A stretch of DNA of 64,000 nt from Acidovorax sp. Lineage in GTDB: Bacteria; Pseudomonadota; Gammaproteobacteria; Burkholderiales; Burkholderiaceae_C. Made by a program: the position numbers and the translations under genes. The notes beneath the pieces were generated by a model that saw nothing but the letters and a program-made list of their open reading frames with translations, had not been told where the DNA came from and ran no database searches. The stretch spans positions 53,904 to 117,903 of the forward strand of contig JAITLO010000022.1 in assembly GCA_031277855.1 (NCBI GenBank), in the 5' to 3' direction. The number at the start of each line of letters is the position of its first letter. Positions within the stretch are counted from its first letter, which is position 1. Below are positions 33,808 through 41,580 of this stretch, in pieces.

Positions 33808-35541
33808 TCACCCTCCCCTGCGGCAAGGCGCCAGCATGTCCAATGCCGGCTTGTAGGTCGGGCTGTGCACATCCAGCATGCCCAGCACCGTGTGGTAGTA
33901 GTTGTCGTGGGTGTAGGGCTTGTCTGTGCTGGCGCGTGCACAGCCCTCGTCCATGCCGGTGCGGGCCTGCAAAGTGCCCGGCCACAGCACCCAGGGCACG
34001 TGTTTTTGCACATCGGGTGCAATGGCATAGGGCATGCCATGCAGGTACAAGCCCTTCTCGCCCAGGGACTCGCCATGGTCGGAGACGTAGAGCATGGAGG
34101 TGGCGTAATGCGCCTGCTGGGTCTTCAGCCAATCGATCAGCTGGGCGAGAAACAAATCGGTCTCGGCAATGCTGTTGTCGTAGACATTGTCTAGGGCGTT
34201 CTGGGCGCAGTTCGAGGTCACATGGGTGGTGCACTCTGGCATGAAGCGCTTGGTGGCCGTGCTGGAGCGCTTGTAATAGGCCGGACCGTGGCTGCCCATC
34301 TGGTGCACCACCAGCACCACGCCCTTGTTTCGCTCGGCTTCGGACAAGGCTGCCATGCGCCCATCCAGCGTGCCCAGCACCAGCTGGTCCAGGCATTCCC
34401 CATCCGCCGCACACCAGGTGCTGCGCGCTTCGGCCGTGGCGATGCTGGAGACCTCTGCGCTGGGCACGCGGTTGCAAACGTCCTTGCAGCCGGACTGGTT
34501 CTCCAGCCACTGCACGGCCAGGCCCGAGGCCTGCAGCACATCGAGCAGATTGCTGTAGTCGGCATCCCGGCTTTCATAGCCTTGCTTGCCCAGGGAAGAG
34601 AACATGCAGGGCACCGAAGCCAGGGTGTTGGTGCCACAGGAATGCACCTGGCGCCAGCTGATGACGCCGCGTTGCTGCAGCTCGGGGTTGGTGGGCCGTG
34701 CATAGCCGTTGAGGCTGAAGCGGTCGGCGCGAGCGGTTTCTCCCACCACCATGATCAGCAGCGGTGGCTTGGCTGCCGCTGCGCCGATGGCCGCATAGGT
34801 CGGACCCAGACTGGCACCTGCGGTCAGGGAGACAAAGGCACGCTTTTTGTTGATCGCGGGATCCAGCGCCACGGTCAGCGTGGACACCACGCTGGCCAGC
34901 GGGTTGACCATATAGCGCAGCGCCTTGTGGCTGCGCATCAACGGGGCCAGCTCACGGTATTGCACCATCACGCTGCCGACCAACACTGCCAAGGCTGCCA
35001 GCACCGCCAAGGCGGAGCGCCACCAGTTGCTGCGCCACGGTGCAGCCGGCATGCGCACGCCGCACCACAACCACAGCATGGGAAGTCCGGCATACAGCAG
35101 CAACTGCCAAGCCAGCGTAGGGGTTAACAAAGCCAGGCCTTCGCTGGGGTTGGTGGCCAGCACATTGCGCACCATGCTGTCATCCATGACCACGCCGTAG
35201 TGCAGCATGTAGTACTGCGCCAGCGCCCCCACCAACAGGCTCAGGCTCCAGACCACAAGGCGCACATAAGACCAGGACCACAGCATCAGCCACAAATAGG
35301 TGGCCGATGCGATCAGCACACCGCAGCCCAGGCGCAGCAATCCCCAGGGGTCGTTGAAGTCAGTCAGCAACCCCAGGCTGCGCCACAGGGTCTGGTTCAG
35401 CGGGCCTGCGCACCACAGCGCCAGCACTGCTGCCACCACACGTGGCGGCAGGCTCATGGGCCACCAGGCTCGGCGGGGCAAAGACAAGGGTGCAGCAGCG
35501 GCCACAGGGGCCACGTCCAAGGAAGAAGACGCTACAGACAT
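33808..35541 (-). CDS. eptA: Lipid A phosphoethanolamine transferase, EptA-like (copy 1)
   Basis: 577 residues. Five N-terminal membrane helices (about 30-225) precede a periplasmic sulfatase-like domain. Catalytic features are present: VVGETARADRFSLNGY (metal-binding Glu), the nucleophile T306 in GTNTLASVPCMFS, and the zinc ligands in YVSDHGESLGEKGLYLHG. Cysteines forming the domain's disulfides (SCGT, PCMF, GCKDVC) are conserved. The enzyme moves phosphoethanolamine from phosphatidylethanolamine to lipid A, lowering negative charge and polymyxin binding. It lies 70 bp downstream of a second, closely similar gene on the same strand and divergent from a PmrAB-like pair. Confidence 0.92.
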   Translation of the reverse strand: MSVASSSLDVAPVAAAAPLSLPRRAWWPMSLPPRVVAAVLALWCAGPLNQTLWRSLGLLTDFNDPWGLLRLGCGVLIASATYLWLMLWSWSYVRLVVWSLSLLVGALAQYYMLHYGVVMDDSMVRNVLATNPSEGLALLTPTLAWQLLLYAGLPMLWLWCGVRMPAAPWRSNWWRSALAVLAALAVLVGSVMVQYRELAPLMRSHKALRYMVNPLASVVSTLTVALDPAINKKRAFVSLTAGASLGPTYAAIGAAAAKPPLLIMVVGETARADRFSLNGYARPTNPELQQRGVISWRQVHSCGTNTLASVPCMFSSLGKQGYESRDADYSNLLDVLQASGLAVQWLENQSGCKDVCNRVPSAEVSSIATAEARSTWCAADGECLDQLVLGTLDGRMAALSEAERNKGVVLVVHQMGSHGPAYYKRSSTATKRFMPECTTHVTSNCAQNALDNVYDNSIAETDLFLAQLIDWLKTQQAHYATSMLYVSDHGESLGEKGLYLHGMPYAIAPDVQKHVPWVLWPGTLQARTGMDEGCARASTDKPYTHDNYYHTVLGMLDVHSPTYKPALDMLAPCRRGG

Positions 35542-35611
35542 GGTGAATCAACGAAGAGAAAAGCGGCCCTGGATACTTTTTGCAACGACCATTCAGCGTA
35601 GAACGGTGTCA

Positions 35612-37414
35612 TCAAAGTCCTAGGGGAGAAACCAGAACTGCGCTGACCGCCGACGCGGTTTTCTGCCGGCATGGCATCAGCATGTCCAGCGCCGGTTGGT
35701 AGGTTGGTGTGCGTACATCCAGCATGCCCAGCACCGTGTGGTAGTAGTAATCATGGGTATAGGCGCTATTGCTGCTGGCACGCATGCAACCCGCATCCAC
35801 ACCGGTGCGCACAAACAGGCTGCCGGGCCACAGCACCCAGGGCACATGTTTTTGCGCATCGGGCGCAATGGCATAGGGCATGCCATGCAGATACAGGCCG
35901 CCCTCACCCAGCGATTCGCCATGGTCAGAGACATACAGCATGGCGGTCTGGTAGGTCTGCTGCTGGGTCTTGAGCCAGTCGATCACATGGGCCACAAAGG
36001 CATCGGTCTCGCGCAGACTGTTGTCATAAACATTGACCAGCTCGGCATGGCTGCAGTCCGAGGTCACATGGGTGGTGCATTCCGGCTGGAACGCCTTGTG
36101 CGCAGCGCTGGAACGGCGGTAGTAGGCCGGCCCATGGCTGCCCATCTGGTGCAGCACCAGCACGGCGCCGCGCTGCCGGGCCGACTCCGGCAGCAACTGC
36201 AGGCGCTGGTCCAAAAGGCCCACCATCAACTCATCCAGGCATTCACCATCCCGGCACCATTTCTGGATGGCATCGCCTGCAGCCACCTGGTAGGCCTGTG
36301 CATGGGGAATGCGTTCGCACACCCCTTTGCAGCCGGCCTGGTTGTCCAGCCAATCCACGCCCAGTCCTGCGGCCTGCAGCACATCCAGCAAATTGCCATA
36401 TTCGAACTTGCGCCCGTCGTAGCCGGCCTTGTTCTGGTGCGAGAACATGCAAGGCACCGACGCCAGCGTGTTGGTGCCGCAGGACTGCACATGGCGCCAG
36501 CTGATCACCAGCCGCTCCTCCAGCTCGGGGGTGGTGTCCCGCGGATAACCATTCAGCCCAAAGTGATCGGCCCGCGCCGTCTCGCCCACCACCAGCACAA
36601 GCAAAGGTGGTTTGGAGGCCGTGGCGCCAGCAGTGGGACCATAGCTGCTGCCCAGTGCCGCACCCTCGCTGATGGAGCGAAACGGCCTGTGCGGCCTGAA
36701 CCAGGGCTTGAGCGTGACATCGGCAAAGGCCACCACCGTGGCCAGCGGGTTGATCTGGTAGCGGATTTCCGTGTGATTGCGCATCAACGGCGCCAGCTGC
36801 CGGTACATGCCCACACCCAACCCACCCATGGCTGCCAGCGCCAGCAACACGGACAAGAGCGACCACAGCCAGGCTGCGGGCCTGGCCTGTACCTTCCACT
36901 GCACCACGGCATACAGCCACAGCACAGGAGGCCCTGCAAACAGCAACACATGGCCTAACAGACCGGTGCTGAACAGTGCCATTCCTTCGGTGAAATTGGT
37001 CTGCAGCACATTGCGCGCCATGCTGCTGTCCATGACCATGCCGTAATGCAGCATGTAGTACTGCACCGCTGCCGCCAGCACCAGGGTCACGCTCCACGCC
37101 AGACGACGCAGGCGGGGCCAGGACCACAGCATGAACCAGGGGTAGGTGGCGCAGGTCACCAGCAGCGCCATGCCAAGACGCAGCAGCAGCGCGGGATCCA
37201 CAAGATCGGGCAGGCTCGACAAATTCCCCCACAGCGCCAGATTCAGCAGCAGCGCGCACCACAGCGACAGCCACCAGGCGACATGTCTGGGAGCCATGAC
37301 CATGCGAGGCCAGTGCCATGCTGTCAGCGTGGCCCAGGCTTGAAGCACAGGGGAAAATACCGTCCGGCCCCGAGAAGCAGCGGCGCTGCGGGGGCTGGAT
37401 GTCTCAAATTTCAT
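35612..37414 (-). CDS. eptA: Lipid A phosphoethanolamine transferase, EptA-like (copy 2)
   Basis: 600 residues from the ATG at 37414; an in-frame TTG at 37438 is less likely. Same architecture as the neighbouring copy: an N-terminal five-helix region and a periplasmic catalytic domain with VVGETARADHFGLNGY, nucleophile T316 in GTNTLASVPCMFS, and YVSDHGESLGEGGLYLHG. The two proteins share long identical stretches in the catalytic half (for example VPCMFS, HQMGSHGPAYY, ECTTHVTS, LHGMPYAIAPD), so they arose by duplication or descend from paralogues; the membrane half differs more. It is promoter-proximal, 131 bp from the divergent response-regulator gene. Confidence 0.92.
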   Translation of the reverse strand: MKFETSSPRSAAASRGRTVFSPVLQAWATLTAWHWPRMVMAPRHVAWWLSLWCALLLNLALWGNLSSLPDLVDPALLLRLGMALLVTCATYPWFMLWSWPRLRRLAWSVTLVLAAAVQYYMLHYGMVMDSSMARNVLQTNFTEGMALFSTGLLGHVLLFAGPPVLWLYAVVQWKVQARPAAWLWSLLSVLLALAAMGGLGVGMYRQLAPLMRNHTEIRYQINPLATVVAFADVTLKPWFRPHRPFRSISEGAALGSSYGPTAGATASKPPLLVLVVGETARADHFGLNGYPRDTTPELEERLVISWRHVQSCGTNTLASVPCMFSHQNKAGYDGRKFEYGNLLDVLQAAGLGVDWLDNQAGCKGVCERIPHAQAYQVAAGDAIQKWCRDGECLDELMVGLLDQRLQLLPESARQRGAVLVLHQMGSHGPAYYRRSSAAHKAFQPECTTHVTSDCSHAELVNVYDNSLRETDAFVAHVIDWLKTQQQTYQTAMLYVSDHGESLGEGGLYLHGMPYAIAPDAQKHVPWVLWPGSLFVRTGVDAGCMRASSNSAYTHDYYYHTVLGMLDVRTPTYQPALDMLMPCRQKTASAVSAVLVSPLGL

Positions 37415-37450
37415 AGCGCAGCAGCGTAAAAAACACAACTGAACCCCAGG

Positions 37451-37476
37451 TGAACTTGATGTTCATCCAACGTTCA
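37451..37476. promoter_or_regulatory. Candidate response-regulator binding site between eptA and pmrA
   Basis: TGAAC (37451-37455) and GTTCA (37461-37465) form a short inverted repeat. A second GTTCA (37472-37476) lies 11 bp from the first, the helical spacing at which OmpR/PmrA-type regulators bind direct half-sites. It lies in the 131-bp divergent gap and could serve both directions. Confidence 0.4.
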
Positions 37477-37545
37477 GCTTCTGCTGCTTGCACGGCAGTC
37501 CGTCTAACTGCCTACACTGGCGGTTTCTGAGCTCTTGATTGCCCC

Positions 37546-38205
37546 ATGCGCATTTTGTTGGTGGAAGACGATCCGGTTCTGGCCCATGCGGTGCTGGACT
37601 ATCTGCAAAGCAAGCAATTCCAGGTCGATCTGGCGCCTGATCTGCGCACGGCCCGCTCCCTGGTCGCCGTGACCCACTACGCCACGATCTTGCTGGACCT
37701 GAACTTGCCAGATGGCGAGGGACTGGAGCTGCTGGGCCATATCCCCGTTCGCAAGGATCCGCCCACCATCGTGGTGGTGACGGCGCGCGACCAGGTCAGC
37801 GACCGCATCCGCGGCCTGGATTCGGGCGCGGATGACTACCTGGTCAAGCCCTATGACCCCGAAGAATTGCTGGCACGGCTGCGCGCCATCGAACGCCGCC
37901 GCAGCGCCCAGGCCAGCCCCGTGCTGGTGCGCGGCACGGTCAGCATTGACTTGGCGCGCGAGACCGTGAAGGTGGAGCAACTGCCCGTGGTGCTGACACC
38001 CAAAGAATGGGCCTTGCTGCGCGTGCTGGCCAGCCGCCCCGAGCAAACCTTTACCCGCGAGCGCCTGCAAGAAGCCCTCTACCAGTGGGACCAGACCTCG
38101 GACAGCAACACGCTGGAGGTCTTTATCAGCCGGCTGCGCCGCAAGCTGGGCAGCGAGCTGATCCAGACCGTGCGCGGCACCGGGTATCGACTCGCGGCAG
38201 CATGA
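37546..38205 (+). CDS. pmrA: OmpR-family response regulator, PmrA/BasR-like
   Basis: 219 residues. The receiver domain has the acidic pair E7-D8-D9, phospho-acceptor D51 (ILLDLNLPDG), conserved Thr in VVVTARDQ and Lys in YLVKPYD. A winged-helix DNA-binding domain fills the C-terminal half (LTPKEWALLRVLASRPEQTFTR, ISRLRRKLG, TVRGTGYRL). The stop codon overlaps the kinase start by four bases (ATGA). Divergence from two eptA-like genes makes it the probable regulator of lipid A modification. The symbol follows function and context; QseB/TctD-like relatives have the same layout. Confidence 0.82.
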   Translation: MRILLVEDDPVLAHAVLDYLQSKQFQVDLAPDLRTARSLVAVTHYATILLDLNLPDGEGLELLGHIPVRKDPPTIVVVTARDQVSDRIRGLDSGADDYLVKPYDPEELLARLRAIERRRSAQASPVLVRGTVSIDLARETVKVEQLPVVLTPKEWALLRVLASRPEQTFTRERLQEALYQWDQTSDSNTLEVFISRLRRKLGSELIQTVRGTGYRLAAA

Positions 38206-39620
38206 CGGCCCAGACCCCTCCCCACAGCCTTGCGCGTCGCCTGGCCCAGCCACTGATGCTGGCCGTGGTTACCGTCTGGGCCCTGAGCACAGCCATCGTG
38301 GTCTGGTATGTGGATAGCCAAATCCAGCACAACTTCGACACCGAGCTGGTGGAGAGCGCCTACCGCCAGCTCTACCCAGCCCTGCTGGATGTAGACCGCG
38401 CCCGCCGCCACGGCAAGCAGCCCGAGCTGCACACCATCACCATGGGCGAGGTGCCGGGCGACGGCCACCCCGAACCTTTGCTGCTGCAGCTGCGCGACCG
38501 GCAAGGCCATGTGCTGCTGCGCTCGCGCGGTGCACCCAAGGCCGCGTTTGATGCGCCTTTGCGTGAAGGCTTTCACAACTCCATAGAGCACCGCATCTAC
38601 ACCCTCTACACCGAGCAGGAACAGGTGTGGCTGCAGCTGGCCGACCCGCTGGCCGAACGCTCCGAGGCCAGCCGCCGCACCTTGACCGGTCTGGTGCTGG
38701 TGCTGGTGCTGATGCTGCCCGTGCTGGGCTGGCTGATTCACTATATTGCCCGCAACGAGCTGCGCAGCGTGCAATGGCTGCAGCAGCAAATCACCGATCG
38801 CAGTGGAAACAATCTACAGCCGCTGTCACTGCAAGGTCTGCCGCGCGAGTTACACCAGGTCGGCGAGGATGTGAACCAGCTCATGCACCGCTTGCACGAG
38901 GCTCTGGATGTGGAACGTGCCCTGGCCGCCAATGCGGCCCATGAGCTGCGCACGCCCCTGGCCTCCGTGCGCCTTCGGCTGCACACGGCACTGGACCAGG
39001 CGCAGCAGCAAGGCCGCGACCACATTGCACTGGCCGAAGCACAAGCCGCGCTTTCCGCGCTGGAGACCCTCAGCCACCGCACCGAACGGCTGCTGCAACT
39101 GTCGCGCGCCGAGTCCGACAGCGCAGCGCGCCAGCACCGCATCGATCTGGTTCAACTCAGCAGCACCATGGCGCAGGAGTTCTGGCAACAGCCCCGGGCC
39201 CAGCGCCGCCTGGACTGGGAAACGCCCGCAGCAGCCAGCACGGTCTGGGTGCAAGGCGATATGGACACCCTGGCCATTGCCCTGCGCAATCTGGTAGACA
39301 ACGCCCTGACCTATTCCGAAGGCGAAGTCACGCTCACGGTCACCGCGCAGCCGCCAGCCCTGGTCGTGCGCGATCAGGGACCGGGTCTGAACACCTCGCA
39401 GCAAACCCATATCCTCCAACGCCATGTGCGTGCCAACACCCAGCACATAGGCTATGGCCTGGGCATGTCGATTGTGCGCAGCATTGCCGACAAGCACGGC
39501 GCACAGCTGAGCCTGCTGTCGCCAGCCCCTGGTCAGTCCTGCGGGCTGGAGGTGCGACTGGAGTTCCCGCCCCTGCCGCCGGACAGCGCCACCGCACCCG
39601 CCATGTCTGCCGCGACCTGA
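38202..39620 (+). CDS. pmrB: Sensor histidine kinase, PmrB/BasS-like
   Basis: 472 residues from the ATG overlapping the regulator's stop. Two membrane helices (about 18-38 and 163-185) flank a periplasmic sensor loop of about 125 residues. A HAMP-like segment and the dimerisation box AANAAHELRTPLASVR follow, with H247 as the phospho-site. The ATPase domain shows the N box NLVDNAL, the G1 box DQGPGL and the G2-like GYGLGMSIVRSI. It should phosphorylate the upstream regulator in response to an envelope signal, in relatives Fe(III), Al(III), low pH or cationic peptides. The sensor loop lacks an obvious ExxE iron motif. Confidence 0.85.
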   Translation: MTAQTPPHSLARRLAQPLMLAVVTVWALSTAIVVWYVDSQIQHNFDTELVESAYRQLYPALLDVDRARRHGKQPELHTITMGEVPGDGHPEPLLLQLRDRQGHVLLRSRGAPKAAFDAPLREGFHNSIEHRIYTLYTEQEQVWLQLADPLAERSEASRRTLTGLVLVLVLMLPVLGWLIHYIARNELRSVQWLQQQITDRSGNNLQPLSLQGLPRELHQVGEDVNQLMHRLHEALDVERALAANAAHELRTPLASVRLRLHTALDQAQQQGRDHIALAEAQAALSALETLSHRTERLLQLSRAESDSAARQHRIDLVQLSSTMAQEFWQQPRAQRRLDWETPAAASTVWVQGDMDTLAIALRNLVDNALTYSEGEVTLTVTAQPPALVVRDQGPGLNTSQQTHILQRHVRANTQHIGYGLGMSIVRSIADKHGAQLSLLSPAPGQSCGLEVRLEFPPLPPDSATAPAMSAAT

Positions 39621-39665
39621 CTTCTCAATACCCAGGGAAGCAGCAGCGCGACGCCCCAATACCAC

Positions 39666-40943
39666 TCAGCCCGCACTCCACCACTGCGCCAGTTGCCCCA
39701 GACCAAACAGCAGCAAGCCGATGGTGCCGCCCACCAAGGTGCCATTGATGCGGATGAACTGCAGGTCCTTGCCCATGTGCTGCTCCACCAAGGCCGACAG
39801 CTCCTGGGCATCCCAGCGCTGTACGGTCTCGCGGATATGGCGGGCAATGAACTCCGACACCTCGGGCGCCAGAGCCTGGGCCCAGGCTTCCAGCCGCGTG
39901 TTCATGGAGGCCCTCAGGGCCGCATCCTGGGCCAGCGCCTGGCTCAAGCCCCGCCCCATGCCTGCCAGCTTGCGCGCGATATGGGAGTGGGGATCGGCCA
40001 GGTCGGCCTCCAGCCGCTGACGCATGCGGCGCCACACATCCCGCAGATAGGTCGCCAGCTTTTCGTCATGCAGCACATAGTGGCGAAACTGCTCGCCCCG
40101 CCGGGCATAGTCCGGGTCCTGCTGCAGCCGCACAATCAAACGCTGGAGCGCACCATCAAAAGCCTCACGCATGCGGTGCTGCGGGTTGTGGGCAATGTCA
40201 TGCAACAGGCTCTCCAGCGCCTGGGCCGCCAACTCCGCGCCCTTGTCACCCAGCCAGTCTGTGGGCAACAGCTTTTCCTTCAGCGGGTGCTCACGCTTGA
40301 GCCACTGGACAATGGCCTCCGCCACCAAATGCTGGGTATCGGTCTGCTGCAGCACGGCGCTGATGCGGCGCAGCACATCATCCAGCACCGCCTGGTGGCG
40401 GCCATCCTGGGTCAGCGCCTGCAAGCCCGTGGCCAGAGCGCGCGAGAAATCCACCTGCGCCAGCACCGCACGCAGCGCCTGGGCCAGCAAACGCTCCACC
40501 TGGCGGTCCTGCACCAGCTCCAGCCCGGCCAGTGCCAGGCGCGCCAGCTGCCGCCCCAGCAATTGACTGTTGCCCGGTGCCCCCAGCCAGTCCGCCAAAG
40601 CCTGGGCCGCATCGTGGCGCCGCAGCAATGCCACCAAGGAAACGGGGTCCAGAAAGCGGTCGCGCACAAACACCGCCAGGTTGTCGCCTATGCGGTCCTT
40701 GTTGCGAGGGATGATGGCCGTATGCCGCTGTACCCAGGGAATGGGAATGCGGCGAAACAGCGCCGACACCGCAAACCAGTCGGCCAGCGCCCCCACCATG
40801 GCTGCCTCGGCCACAGCGCGCAGACATTGCACCGCCAGGGTTTGCGCCAGAAAGTGGCTGGCCACAAAAGCCACCGTCACCAGCAGCAACAGGCCCAGCG
40901 CCAGGCGCTTGGAACGGGTCAGAGCGGACGCGGTGGACGACAT
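39666..40943 (-). CDS. DUF445 family membrane protein
   Basis: 425 residues from the ATG at 40943. A helix near the N-terminus (LALGLLLLVTVAFVASHF) is followed by the DUF445 signature VGALADWFAVSALFRRIPIPWVQRHTAIIP. A long helical soluble region lies between this and a final membrane segment (GTLVGGTIGLLLFGLGQL). The family is widespread and uncharacterised. It converges with pmrB (45-bp gap) and is divergent from the DUF3297 gene. The frame is open for 41 codons further upstream, but that stretch overlaps the divergent gene's promoter. Confidence 0.85.
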   Translation of the reverse strand: MSSTASALTRSKRLALGLLLLVTVAFVASHFLAQTLAVQCLRAVAEAAMVGALADWFAVSALFRRIPIPWVQRHTAIIPRNKDRIGDNLAVFVRDRFLDPVSLVALLRRHDAAQALADWLGAPGNSQLLGRQLARLALAGLELVQDRQVERLLAQALRAVLAQVDFSRALATGLQALTQDGRHQAVLDDVLRRISAVLQQTDTQHLVAEAIVQWLKREHPLKEKLLPTDWLGDKGAELAAQALESLLHDIAHNPQHRMREAFDGALQRLIVRLQQDPDYARRGEQFRHYVLHDEKLATYLRDVWRRMRQRLEADLADPHSHIARKLAGMGRGLSQALAQDAALRASMNTRLEAWAQALAPEVSEFIARHIRETVQRWDAQELSALVEQHMGKDLQFIRINGTLVGGTIGLLLFGLGQLAQWWSAG

Positions 40944-41055
40944 GCCGGCCAGCCTAGCACGGCCGGGCCACAACACGACCACGCCATACCGGGGACCAGG
41001 GCCAAGGCAAATCCCGGACAATCCCGGCATTCGCAACTTTTCCCCGCAGCACACC

Positions 41056-41298
41056 ATGAGCGACAACCGCCCCGCCCTGCCCGATCACCTGTCCATAGAC
41101 CCACGCAGCCCCCACTACGTGGCCGCGATTTTTGAGCACGACATCGGCATCCGCTTCAACGGCAAGGAACGCTTTGACGTGGAGGAGTACTGCATCAGCG
41201 AAGGCTGGGTGAAAGTGCCCGCCGGCAAGACCGTGGACCGCCGCGGCTACCCGCTGCTGATCAAGCTCAAGGGACAGGTTGAGGTGTTTTACAAATAA
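41056..41298 (+). CDS. DUF3297 family protein
   Basis: 80 residues from the ATG at 41056. The whole protein matches the small DUF3297 pattern: LPDHLSIDPRSPHYV, then GIRFNGKERFDVEEYCISEGWVKV and GKTVDRRGYPLLIKLKG. The family occurs in many proteobacteria and has no known function. No signal peptide or membrane segment. A terminator follows at 41318. Confidence 0.85.
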   Translation: MSDNRPALPDHLSIDPRSPHYVAAIFEHDIGIRFNGKERFDVEEYCISEGWVKVPAGKTVDRRGYPLLIKLKGQVEVFYK

Positions 41299-41317
41299 GC
41301 CACGTCCATACTTTGAG

Positions 41318-41353
41318 CGCCTGTGGTGACTGCCTTGCCACAGGCGTTGTTGT
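41318..41353 (+). terminator. Intrinsic terminator
   Basis: CGCCTGTGG (41318-41326) and CCACAGGCG (41338-41346) form a 9-bp stem followed by TTGTTGTTT. It lies 20 bp after the DUF3297 gene. Confidence 0.75.
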
Positions 41354-41415
41354 TTCTGCCCTTGACGCCATGCTGTCGGCCTTTCGCCACGGAAACATCA
41401 AACGATCATGCGATT

Positions 41416-41428
41416 GATAACAATTATC
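41416..41428. promoter_or_regulatory. Fur box upstream of the CirA-like receptor
   Basis: GATAACAATTATC is a 6-1-6 arrangement of the Fur hexamer (GATAAT, one base, ATTATC) with a single mismatch. The symmetry extends to TGATAACAATTATCA (41415-41429). It lies about 150 bp before the receptor start, consistent with iron repression. Confidence 0.75.
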
Positions 41429-41580
41429 AACATCTTCACGCATAATCCACGCCACCGCTCTCCATAAAAGATCCATAGCACAGGAACGGTAAGTCATCCG
41501 CACATGCTGGCCACTGCGCCCAGCTCACGCGTTTTCCCCCTTTCCTGACCTCCACCAGCCATGCCTGGTGAAGCGTAGCT

